A stretch of DNA of 5,342 bases from Dehalococcoidia bacterium (GTDB lineage: Bacteria > Chloroflexota > Dehalococcoidia > Tepidiformales > Tepidiformaceae). Under the pieces are notes generated by a model that was given only the letters and a program-made list of their open reading frames with translations, made no database searches and had not been told where the DNA came from. The stretch lies in assembly GCA_009838385.1 (NCBI GenBank), contig VXRS01000023.1:1-5342 (forward strand), in the 5' to 3' direction. How positions within the stretch are numbered: position 1 is the first letter of the stretch; each line of letters starts with the position of its first letter. The translations under genes were made by a program, and so were the position numbers. Below are positions 1 to 4,929 of the stretch, in pieces.

Positions 1-1349
1 AGGTTCCGCGCGGTCGAACTGCTGGTGAAGGTGATGGCGTCGGCCTCGCGGACCGCCTCAAGCTGCTCGGGGGAGAGGGGCGCGGGGTGGTTCTCGTAGG
101 CGGTAACGGCCCAAACCGACAGGCCTCGCGCCTCCAGGGCGAGGCACAGGTCGGGGGGCGAGAGGTTGGACTGGAAGACGGTGATGGTCGCGCCCGGCTC
201 GGCGGGAAGCTCGGCGAGGGCGGTCGACCACGACTGCTCGGGAACGAAGTCCGCGCGCAGGCCGTAGCCGGCGAGCGCGGCGGCGGTCGCCTCGCCGACG
301 GCGGCGAGCCGGCGTCCGGCGAGGGCGCGCGAGTCGAGGCCGGACGCGGCGAGCGTCTCCATGGCGGCGTGGACGCCGTTCGCGCTGCTGAAGGCCCACC
401 AGCCGGCAGGAGCGGCCACGGCCTCGCAGAGCTCGGGCGCGCTGGCCCGCGACACCAGCTCGATGGCGGGCGCCTCGGTCACGATGGCGCCTTCGGCTTC
501 CAGAAGCGCCACTAGCTCGCTGGCCTGCGCGCGGGAGCGCGTCACGGCGACGCGGCGCCCGGCGAGGGGGCCAGGGTCGAACCAGGCGAGCTCGCCCGCA
601 AGGCCGGCGACCGGCCCCACAACGGTCACGAGGGGCGCCGTCAGCCCCTCCTCGGCGACGCGGTCGGCGATGTCGGCCAGCGTGCCCGTCACGACGCGCT
701 GGTCGGGCCGCGTTCCCCACTGGACCGAGGCGGCAGGCGTGTCCGGGGCGCGGCCCTCGGCGATGAGACGCTCGGCGCACTCGGCGAGGGTCCCCGCGCC
801 CATGAGGAGCACGAGCGTGTCCACCTCGGCGGCGGCGCGCCAGCTCGTGACGCCGTCATTCATGCTGCGGGCGTTGATAACCATGAAGGCGCTGGAGAGG
901 CCGCGGTGGGTGACGGGGATGCCAGCGTAAGCAAAGGCGCCGATGGCGGAGGTCACGCCTGGGACGACGGTGCAGTGGACCCCCGCCTCCTTGCAGGCGC
1001 GCAGCTCCTCAGAGCCGCGGCCGAGGACGAAGGGGTCACCGCCCTTGAGTCGGACGACGTGCTTTCCCTCCTTCGCGCGGGCGAGCATGAGCGCCTCGAT
1101 CTCCTTCTGAATCGCGATGTGCGCTCCCGCACGCTTTCCTACGGCGCGCAGCTCGGCCCCGGCGCGCGCCTCGCGCAGGAGTGCGTGGGGCGCGAGGGCG
1201 TCGTAGAGGACGACGTCGGCGGTGCGCAGGGCCTCAAGGCCTGCGACGGTGATGAGGCCGGGGTCGCCGGGTCCGGCCCCGACGAGGGTGACGTGACCGG
1301 TGGCCGGTGGTCGGTGGTCGGTGGTCGGTGGCTCGTCCGTCGCAGGCAC
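1..1349 (-). CDS. cobA-hemD: Fused uroporphyrinogen-III C-methyltransferase / uroporphyrinogen-III synthase (SUMT-HemD), C-terminus off window
   Basis: The SUMT half methylates uroporphyrinogen III at C2 and C7 with SAM to give precorrin-2 (siroheme/cobalamin branch). The HemD half closes hydroxymethylbilane to uroporphyrinogen III, so the fusion catalyses consecutive cytoplasmic steps. I translated the minus strand by eye from GTG at 1349-1347; 449 residues are visible. The SUMT domain (about 20-256) shows VTLVGAGPGDPGLIT (20-34), VVLYDALA (46-53), VGKRAG (70-75), VRLKGGDPFVLGRG (99-112), VPGVTSAIGAFAYAGIPVTH (129-148), LLMG (181-184) and WGTRPDQ (211-217). The HemD domain (about 263 on) shows GRRVAVTRSRAQASELV, FSSANGV and, at the edge, ITFTSSSTARN; perhaps 60 residues are missing. 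The usual basic segment after the HemD linker reads QSNLSPPDL, which is unusual. The only start between the upstream TGA and the SUMT domain is GTG 1349, with GGAG ten bases upstream. This gives an odd proline/threonine-rich leader encoded by a heptamer repeat. Confidence 0.93.
   Translation of the reverse strand, partial: MPATDEPPTTDHRPPATGHVTLVGAGPGDPGLITVAGLEALRTADVVLYDALAPHALLREARAGAELRAVGKRAGAHIAIQKEIEALMLARAKEGKHVVRLKGGDPFVLGRGSEELRACKEAGVHCTVVPGVTSAIGAFAYAGIPVTHRGLSSAFMVINARSMNDGVTSWRAAAEVDTLVLLMGAGTLAECAERLIAEGRAPDTPAASVQWGTRPDQRVVTGTLADIADRVAEEGLTAPLVTVVGPVAGLAGELAWFDPGPLAGRRVAVTRSRAQASELVALLEAEGAIVTEAPAIELVSRASAPELCEAVAAPAGWWAFSSANGVHAAMETLAASGLDSRALAGRRLAAVGEATAAALAGYGLRADFVPEQSWSTALAELPAEPGATITVFQSNLSPPDLCLALEARGLSVWAVTAYENHPAPLSPEQLEAVREADAITFTSSSTARN
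1299..1333. repeat. Heptamer tandem array (GGTGGTC)n, five units
   Basis: Five consecutive seven-base units are visible on the plus strand: GGTGGCC, GGTGGTC, GGTGGTC, GGTGGTC, GGTGGCT. The three central copies are exact. The array lies between the GTG start and the first conserved motif of the minus-strand SUMT-HemD gene and encodes its proline/threonine/histidine-rich leader (roughly residues 6-17). Because the unit is not a multiple of three, any change in copy number would shift the reading frame of that gene. The G-rich strand has many GG doublets and could in principle fold as a two-tier quadruplex; this is inference only. Confidence 0.9.
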
Positions 1350-1369
1350 TCCGTTGGAACTCCGGCCTC

Positions 1370-1376
1370 TATTATG
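1370..1376. promoter_or_regulatory. Possible divergent promoter core between SUMT-HemD and hydrolase
   Basis: The 85-base gap between the two divergent starts holds a single AT-rich island. Read on the plus strand it gives TATTAT (1370-1375). Read on the minus strand it gives CATAAT (1376-1371), each one mismatch from the consensus -10 hexamer. Neither direction has a clear -35 box at 16-18 bases. The minus-strand hexamer would place transcription start very close to the GTG at 1349, leaving a short leader. This is a candidate based on position and composition, not a confirmed promoter. Confidence 0.25.
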
Positions 1377-1424
1377 GGCGCGCCGAAGTCACCGGGGCTC
1401 GCGGGGAGCCACCGGCAACGCCGA

Positions 1425-1454
1425 CCAGCAGCCAATGGCCAATAGCCAGCAGCC
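1425..1454. repeat. Degenerate heptamer array (CCAATAG/CCAGCAG), four units
   Basis: Read on the plus strand the stretch divides into CCAGCAG, CCAATGG, CCAATAG, CCAGCAG and a trailing CC, four seven-base units sharing CCA at the front. The outer two are identical. The hydrolase ATG (1435-1437) falls inside the second unit, so the first residues of that protein (ANSQQP) are repeat-encoded. It has the same period as the array at 1299-1333 but a different sequence, on the opposite side of the divergent promoter region. Confidence 0.7.
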
Positions 1455-2301
1455 TTCGCAGCACTTCTTCGAGTCCCAGCGCCTGCGACTCTCCTACTGG
1501 GCGTGGGGCGACGAGGACGCCCAGCCGCTCATCCTCGTGCACGGTGGGCGCGACCACGCCCGAAGCTGGGACGGGATCGCGGAGGCGTTCGCCGCTGACC
1601 ACTACGTCGTGGCGCCCGACCTGCGCGGCCACGGCGACTCCGACTGGTCGCCGGGGAGCGAGTACACGACCGCGCAGTACGCCGTCGACCTGCTCACGCT
1701 GGTCGAGCGGTTCGACCAGCCCGTGCAGGTGGTCTGCCACTCGTTCGGGGGGCAGGTGACGTTCCTCGCGGCGGGGGCGTACCCGGATCGCTTCGCCTCG
1801 ATCGTCGCGATCGAGGGGCGGGTGCCGGGGCTGTTCGAGGAGCCGGAGCCGATGAACCCGGAGCGCTTCCGCACGTACGTCGAGCAGCGCCGGTCGCTGG
1901 AGACGCGCCAGGTGCGGCGCTACCCCAACCTGGCGAGCGCCGTCCAGCGGGTGCGGGAGATGAACCCGCGCCTCTCACCCGAGCAGGCGCGGCACATCGC
2001 CGTCCACGCCGTGCGCGAGGATGGGAACGAGCTCATCTGGAAGTTCGACAACTGGTCGCGTCCGGGGGTGCGCCGCGACGAGTACACGCTGGAGGAGATG
2101 CGCGGCTTCATCGAGGCGATCGCGTGCCCGGTGCTCTTCCTGATGGGGAGCGAGGCGGGATTGATGCGGGGGATGGAGCGCTGGGTGGAGGGGCTCTCGG
2201 GCGTGCGTCCGGTGACGGTCGAGGGCGCGGGCCACTGGGTCCACCACGACCAGCCGGAGCGGCTCATCGCGCTGGCGCGGGAGCACTTCGGGGCGGGGTA
2301 G
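1435..2301 (+). CDS. Alpha/beta-fold serine hydrolase
   Basis: A 288-residue single-domain cytosolic hydrolase without signal peptide; substrate unknown. In order I see the oxyanion-loop motif HGG (36-38), the DLRGHGDSD loop (62-70), the nucleophile elbow CHSFGG (101-106) with Ser103 as predicted nucleophile, a helical cap region (about 130-220), strand PVLFLMG (232-238), and the catalytic histidine in GAGHWVHHDQPE (264-275, His267). Two departures stand out. The first glycine of GxSxG is cysteine, and the post-strand loop reads GSEAGL, so the usual aspartate is absent; Glu240 or an acid elsewhere may replace it. The nucleophile is serine, not aspartate, which argues against epoxide hydrolase or haloalkane dehalogenase. 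Esterase, lactonase or C-C bond hydrolase are all possible. The ATG at 1435 is chosen because it precedes the first family-like sequence; its ribosome site is weak. Upstream extension to GTG 1300 would translate the heptamer repeat. Confidence 0.9.
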   Translation: MANSQQPSQHFFESQRLRLSYWAWGDEDAQPLILVHGGRDHARSWDGIAEAFAADHYVVAPDLRGHGDSDWSPGSEYTTAQYAVDLLTLVERFDQPVQVVCHSFGGQVTFLAAGAYPDRFASIVAIEGRVPGLFEEPEPMNPERFRTYVEQRRSLETRQVRRYPNLASAVQRVREMNPRLSPEQARHIAVHAVREDGNELIWKFDNWSRPGVRRDEYTLEEMRGFIEAIACPVLFLMGSEAGLMRGMERWVEGLSGVRPVTVEGAGHWVHHDQPERLIALAREHFGAG

Positions 2302-2321
2302 CGCTCGTCCGCGATGTGTCC

Positions 2322-2591
2322 TCAGGCCCACTTTCGCCAGGCGATGGTGACGGCTGAGAACCCGAGCGGCGGCAGCGTCAGGAACAGGAACAGGAACCCG
2401 TACCCCAGCAAGGCTCCGAACCACCCCAACACCGGCTCCCCTTCGAAAGGGGTCGGTGTCGTGAGCCACCTCCACAGCAGGAAGGCAGGGAAGACGGTCA
2501 GGGAGAACGCAAGCGCCCACCAGCGACCGATGAGGTACCCGAGGACCGGTGGGACGACCACCCAGGCGATGAACAGCGGAACGATGATCAT
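2322..2591 (-). CDS. Small integral membrane protein, three predicted helices
   Basis: An 89-residue, very hydrophobic protein that I do not recognise. Helices are expected at about residues 2-21, 24-42 and 57-84. A short loop with Arg23 separates the first two, and a hydrophilic loop with Glu50 and Glu52 (44-56) precedes the third. The tail ends AWRKWA. By the positive-inside rule this suggests N-terminus out and C-terminus in. The ATG at 2591 has AGGGG (2603-2599) seven bases upstream, a good ribosome site. It lies 19 bases downstream of the minus-strand antitoxin-like frame and may be co-transcribed with it. It converges on the hydrolase, with 20 bases between stops. GC is about 65 percent by hand count, below the flanking genes. 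Confidence 0.75.
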   Translation of the reverse strand: MIIVPLFIAWVVVPPVLGYLIGRWWALAFSLTVFPAFLLWRWLTTPTPFEGEPVLGWFGALLGYGFLFLFLTLPPLGFSAVTIAWRKWA

Positions 2592-2598
2592 GGGCGCA

Positions 2599-2603
2599 CC
2601 CCT
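2599..2603 (-). promoter_or_regulatory. Ribosome binding site of the small membrane protein
   Basis: AGGGG on the minus strand, seven bases before the ATG at 2591, decides the start of the membrane protein gene. It lies within the 19-base gap after the stop of the antitoxin-like frame, so the membrane protein can be translated from its own site even if transcription comes from upstream. Confidence 0.6.
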
Positions 2604-2610
2604 GCACGCT

Positions 2611-2763
2611 CTAGTCGAACTCGGCCTTTAGCTCCTTGAGGGAGGCGTATGTCTCAATGTTCTTCCCGTCCCGCGCCTCGCGCAGGGCCTCCAGCGTCTC
2701 CTTGTTGGGAATCCTTGCTGCCCCCATCTGAGCACATGCCTTGCATCTCTTCAGGCCTGACAT
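2611..2763 (-). CDS. RelB/DinJ-like antitoxin C-terminal fragment, orphan (possible pseudogene)
   Basis: A 50-codon frame read by eye, ATG 2763-2761 to TAG 2613-2611. From residue 18 the protein reads RIPNKETLEALREARDGK, then NIETYASLKELKAEFD to the stop. This matches what is expected of the C-terminal, toxin-wrapping part of RelB/DinJ-type antitoxins (ip-N-x-E-T-x-x-A-(L/I)-x-E-x-(R/K)-x-G-k, then a (Y/F)-x-S-(x)-E-E/K-L acidic end). Such antitoxins are normally about 80-95 residues. The N-terminal ribbon-helix-helix DNA-binding half is missing; instead there is MSGLKRCKACAQMGAA, with a CxxC pair. I looked in the sequence just upstream for the missing half and did not see it. No RelE/YafQ toxin follows; the next gene is the membrane protein. 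GC is about 59 percent by hand count, well below the SUMT-HemD region (about 80 percent in sampled lines). A shorter frame could start at ATG 2727. It may be a decayed antitoxin or a short expressed protein. Confidence 0.55.
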   Translation of the reverse strand: MSGLKRCKACAQMGAARIPNKETLEALREARDGKNIETYASLKELKAEFD

Positions 2764-2767
2764 GTCA
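2751..2767. repeat. Two overlapping 10-bp perfect palindromes over the antitoxin-like start
   Basis: TCAGGCCTGA (2751-2760) and TGACATGTCA (2758-2767) are each perfect dyads and share three bases. They cover the predicted ATG (2763-2761) of the antitoxin-like frame. Type II antitoxins commonly bind palindromes near their own start, so this could be an operator or the remains of one. Ten-base palindromes do occur by chance in several kilobases, so the call is tentative. Confidence 0.35.
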
Positions 2768-2860
2768 GCCACCGTAGCAAGGGAGGGACGCAGGGGCCAT
2801 GCGGGGAGTGCTGACCACTAGCCACCAGGCACCGCTCCCCCGTACGCTCCCGCGACAGGC

Positions 2861-2865
2861 GGAGG
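2861..2865 (+). promoter_or_regulatory. Ribosome binding site that fixes the GTG start at 2871
   Basis: GGAGG ends five bases before GTG 2871. The upstream in-frame ATG at 2799 has no comparable site, and the 24 residues it would add are low-complexity and proline/arginine-rich. This supports the internal GTG as the true start of the downstream gene. Confidence 0.65.
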
Positions 2866-2870
2866 GCCGT

Positions 2871-3239
2871 GTGAGCGACGCGGATCGCGGGACGGACGAC
2901 AGCGAGGCGGTGTTCGCCATGCTCGAAGAGCTGGGCGTCACGAACGCCCGCGCGCTCGGGCTCGACCATCCGGGCGTCGTTGCGCTGCTCGACGCCAACC
3001 AGCAGCTCGAAGCGGGGCAGCCGGGGCTGGCGATGCACACGCTGGAGGTGGAGCTCGGAGAGCCGGATTCGCCGCAGCCGATGGAGATCGGGGCGGCGGC
3101 GTTCGTCCTGCGCGGCAAGGCGCACGAGGCCCAGGACCGTGCCTACCACGCCCGCATCGACTACGAGTACGCCCTCAAGATGCGCCCCAACATCCCCTTC
3201 GCGAGCGAGGCGATCCGGCGCATCGACCGGCGCGGGTAG
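2871..3239 (+). CDS. Hypothetical protein with TPR-like C-terminus
   Basis: A 122-residue, acidic, soluble protein that I do not recognise. The N-terminal part (about 1-50) is helical and contains MLEELGVTNARALGLDHPGV. The middle (about 50-75) reads LLDANQQLEAGQPGLAMHT followed by an acidic turn. The C-terminal third contains AAFVLRGKAHEAQDRAYHAR then IDYEYALKMRPNIPFASEAI, whose helix-turn-helix spacing and terminal ALKMRPN resemble one tetratricopeptide-like unit (Y/A-x-x-D-Y-x-x-A-L-x-x-x-P). There is no membrane segment and no catalytic motif. The GTG start is chosen for its strong ribosome site. The gene sits 57 bases upstream of the flavin monooxygenase on the same strand, and the gap holds a possible promoter, so co-transcription is uncertain. 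A scaffold or protein-interaction role is only a guess from the TPR-like half. Confidence 0.7.
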   Translation: MSDADRGTDDSEAVFAMLEELGVTNARALGLDHPGVVALLDANQQLEAGQPGLAMHTLEVELGEPDSPQPMEIGAAAFVLRGKAHEAQDRAYHARIDYEYALKMRPNIPFASEAIRRIDRRG

Positions 3240-3261
3240 GCGGCCCGCCCCCCGCGTGCCC

Positions 3262-3267
3262 TAGAAT
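3262..3267 (+). promoter_or_regulatory. Possible -10 element upstream of the flavin monooxygenase
   Basis: TAGAAT lies 29 bases before the ATG at 3297 in an otherwise GC-rich 57-base gap. It differs from the consensus -10 hexamer at one position. No good -35 hexamer is visible at the expected distance, so this is a weak candidate based on composition and position. Confidence 0.3.
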
Positions 3268-3282
3268 CGCGCGACCAGCGAC

Positions 3283-3288
3283 GGGAGG
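3283..3288 (+). promoter_or_regulatory. Ribosome binding site of the flavin monooxygenase
   Basis: GGGAGG stands eight bases before the ATG at 3297. It supports this start over the internal methionines and gives the protein its full-length N-terminal helical domain. Confidence 0.7.
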
Positions 3289-3296
3289 CGGCAGCC

Positions 3297-4520
3297 ATGG
3301 TGCGAGCCGAGATCATCGAGCGCAGCAAGAAGCTGCAGGAGACGGCGCCCGCCATCGAGCGCCTGACCGGGATGACGGAAGCGCTCCTGCAGGCGGCCGA
3401 CGAGGCGCAGGAGATCCGCCACATCCCCGCCTGGGCCTCGAACGAGATCGCCGATCAGGGGCTCTACCGCTTCGCCCTGCCCGAAGAGCTGGGCGGCGAG
3501 GATCTGCCCGCGCGCGACCAGATCGAGATCGTCGAGGCGGCTTCGGCCATCGACGGGTCGGTCGGCTGGTGCGTGCACATCAATTCGGAGATCAACAGCC
3601 TCGTGCTGCGCCGGATGAGCATGGAGCTCGTGCACGACTACTACGACGACTGGCGCGTCCTCACGTGCGGCGGCGTGGGGCCGGGGCTCCAGCACGCACG
3701 CGCCCGTCCGGAGGACGGCGGCTGGCGGCTCTGGTGCCAGGGCTCCTTCGGGAGCGGCTGCCACAACGCCACCTGGACGCTCGTGCACACGGGCTCCGTA
3801 GGCGTACCGCGCGAGGGGGGCGGCTCCTCGGAGAAGGCGTTCCTGATTCCGCGCGGGGACTTCGAGGTCGTCGATACGTGGGACACGGCCGGGTTGCGCG
3901 GCACGGGCAGCCACGACGTGAAGGTCGACGGCGCCTTCATCCCGGACAAGGCGACCCTGCCGATGGACCTCTTCAGCAACTGCGACACGTTCGCGAGCCC
4001 CACCCTGCGGAACCCGATGCAGGCGCACTACAACAAGGGCGCCGTCGCCCTCGGCATCGCTCGCGGGGCGATCAACGACCTGGTCGAGCTGGCGATGGAG
4101 AAGACTCCCTGGATGTCGGGGACACCGCTGAAGGACATGCCGGAGCTGCAATACCGCCTGGGCGAGGCGGAGGCGACGCAGCGGGCGGCCAAGGCGTTCA
4201 TGATCGACGCGCAGGAGGAGACGGAGCGACACCTCGGTCCGCTGCCGAAGGACGGTGGCCGCTCAGGTCCCGACTGGGAAGTGACCCAGCGCTCGTACCT
4301 CTCCTGCGTGCACGCGGCGCAGGCCTCGCGGCACATCGTCGACACGATCCACAACACGGCCGGCACGACAGCGAGCCGGATGGATTCGCCGCTCGAGCGG
4401 CGCCTGCGCGATTCGCACCAGGCGGCCGCGCATGCGGCCATCTCGTGGAGGCACTACCGCAACCTGGGCAGCACCTACCTGGGCAACGAGATGCCCGGCC
4501 TGTCCTCGGCGCGGGCGTAG
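3297..4520 (+). CDS. Group D flavin-dependent monooxygenase homologue (acyl-CoA dehydrogenase fold, HsaA/DszC/HpaB-C2-like)
   Basis: A 407-residue cytosolic protein of the usual length for two-component monooxygenases that use reduced flavin from a separate reductase to hydroxylate aromatic, steroid or sulfur compounds. The N-terminal helical domain ends with LPEELGG (61-67) and SAIDGSVGWC (83-92). The beta domain has GSFGSGCHNATW (149-160), including SG at 153-154 where family members hold a flavin- or substrate-contacting serine, and TWDTAGLRGTGSHDVKVDGA (194-213). The C-terminal four-helix domain ends SPLERRLRDSHQAAAHAAIS (364-383). By position His379 matches the histidine that helps stabilise the flavin hydroperoxide in this group; that assignment is inference. 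No catalytic glutamate in an acyl-CoA dehydrogenase context is evident, and the SxxGW and RRLRDSH signatures favour the monooxygenase branch. No flavin reductase, ring-cleavage enzyme or transporter is visible nearby, so the substrate cannot be assigned. It converges on the 4533-4925 gene with a 12-base gap. Confidence 0.88.
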   Translation: MVRAEIIERSKKLQETAPAIERLTGMTEALLQAADEAQEIRHIPAWASNEIADQGLYRFALPEELGGEDLPARDQIEIVEAASAIDGSVGWCVHINSEINSLVLRRMSMELVHDYYDDWRVLTCGGVGPGLQHARARPEDGGWRLWCQGSFGSGCHNATWTLVHTGSVGVPREGGGSSEKAFLIPRGDFEVVDTWDTAGLRGTGSHDVKVDGAFIPDKATLPMDLFSNCDTFASPTLRNPMQAHYNKGAVALGIARGAINDLVELAMEKTPWMSGTPLKDMPELQYRLGEAEATQRAAKAFMIDAQEETERHLGPLPKDGGRSGPDWEVTQRSYLSCVHAAQASRHIVDTIHNTAGTTASRMDSPLERRLRDSHQAAAHAAISWRHYRNLGSTYLGNEMPGLSSARA

Positions 4521-4532
4521 GGGGAGCCGGGC

Positions 4533-4925
4533 TCAGGAGTCCTTCGGGGGCTTCTGACGGAAGAACTTCCCGACGGTCCCGGCCAGGAACGGGCGCAGCG
4601 GCCCGGGCAGGACTCTCCAGGCGATCGCCTCGCCGGCGACGCTGCCGACCTGACGGAGCTCGTCTTCGTGCTCGCGCACGTACTTCGCCGCCTGCTCGGC
4701 GGCGGGGCGGGCGGCCTCGATGGCGTCATGGGCGATGCGTTCGGCCTCGGGGCGGGCGGCCTCGACGGCGTCATGGGCGATCTTCGCGGCGCGGCGGGCG
4801 TGGAGCTCGACCTCGGGCTGGGCCTCAAGCGCGGCGTCATGCGCCTTGCGCACGAGCTTCCCGAGGGATCGCCCGATCTGGGCGGCGGCGTCCTCGCCGG
4901 CGGGTGGGCGCTGTCGCTCGGGCAT
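4533..4925 (-). CDS. Hypothetical helical protein with internal 15-residue repeats
   Basis: A 130-residue protein that I do not recognise, from ATG 4925 to TGA 4533. The N-terminus (1-20) is polar. Residues about 20-95 are rich in alanine, glutamate and arginine and should form long amphipathic helices. They contain repeats keyed by AHDA: residues 28-31, 50-64 (AHDAVEAARPEAERI) and 65-79 (AHDAIEAARPAAEQA). The C-terminal part has a hydrophobic stretch IAWRVLPGPLRPFLAGTVGK (101-120) and a basic tail; this is amphipathic rather than a clear membrane span. The look recalls apolipoprotein-, phasin- or LEA-like helical proteins in a general way, but no family signature is visible. The start lies four bases after the stop of the upstream minus-strand gene, with AAGG very close to the ATG, so translation probably depends on coupling. 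Confidence 0.72.
   Translation of the reverse strand: MPERQRPPAGEDAAAQIGRSLGKLVRKAHDAALEAQPEVELHARRAAKIAHDAVEAARPEAERIAHDAIEAARPAAEQAAKYVREHEDELRQVGSVAGEAIAWRVLPGPLRPFLAGTVGKFFRQKPPKDS
4704..4781. repeat. Near-exact 45-bp-period duplication within the helical protein gene
   Basis: The 33 bases at 4704-4736 recur at 4749-4781 with a single difference (T4721 versus C4766). The period is 45 bases, exactly fifteen codons, so the frame is kept. It encodes the two adjacent AHDA(V/I)EAARP repeats. A third, more diverged copy lies further upstream in the gene, around 4810-4850. The near-identity at the DNA level suggests a recent duplication or ongoing conversion. Confidence 0.85.
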
Positions 4926-4929
4926 AGCC

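Noticed and set aside
58..780. Long minus-strand open frame, arginine-rich
   Set aside because: It is a shifted-frame shadow of the SUMT-HemD gene. The neighbouring frame carries the full set of SUMT motifs, and this one is low-complexity Arg/Pro/Gly.
1299..1333. G-quadruplex as a defined regulatory element
   Set aside because: Only GG doublets are present, so at best a weak two-tier structure. The tandem repeat explains the G pattern without a regulatory role.
1300..1434. N-terminal extension of the hydrolase to GTG 1300
   Set aside because: The added 45 residues translate the heptamer array and intergenic DNA and have no family-like sequence. The hydrolase fold begins after the ATG at 1435.
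2799..2870. ATG start at 2799 for the 122-residue gene
   Set aside because: It has no good ribosome site and adds a low-complexity segment. GTG 2871 has GGAGG at ideal spacing.
2751..3149. Minus-strand open frame opposite the 122-residue gene
   Set aside because: It is arginine- and leucine-rich with no recognisable pattern, opposite a gene with a strong ribosome site. It also overlaps the antitoxin-like frame in a different phase.
3261..4232. Long minus-strand open frame opposite the monooxygenase
   Set aside because: It is an antisense shadow: the plus strand has clear family motifs through the whole region, and this frame is compositionally biased.
1435..4520. Aromatic or steroid degradation cluster (hydrolase plus HsaA-like monooxygenase)
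   Set aside because: Nearly 1 kb with three unrelated small genes, partly on the other strand, separates the two. There is no extradiol dioxygenase, reductase or regulator. A pathway link would be guesswork.
4524..4535. Short dyad GAGCCGGGCTC between convergent stops as a terminator
   Set aside because: The stem is only four or five bases with a tiny loop and no T-tract on either strand. It is too weak to call.
3569..4927. 452-codon plus-strand open frame
   Set aside because: It is a frame-shifted shadow of the monooxygenase that runs on antisense through the helical protein gene. It is Arg/Gly/Ala-rich with no domain signature.
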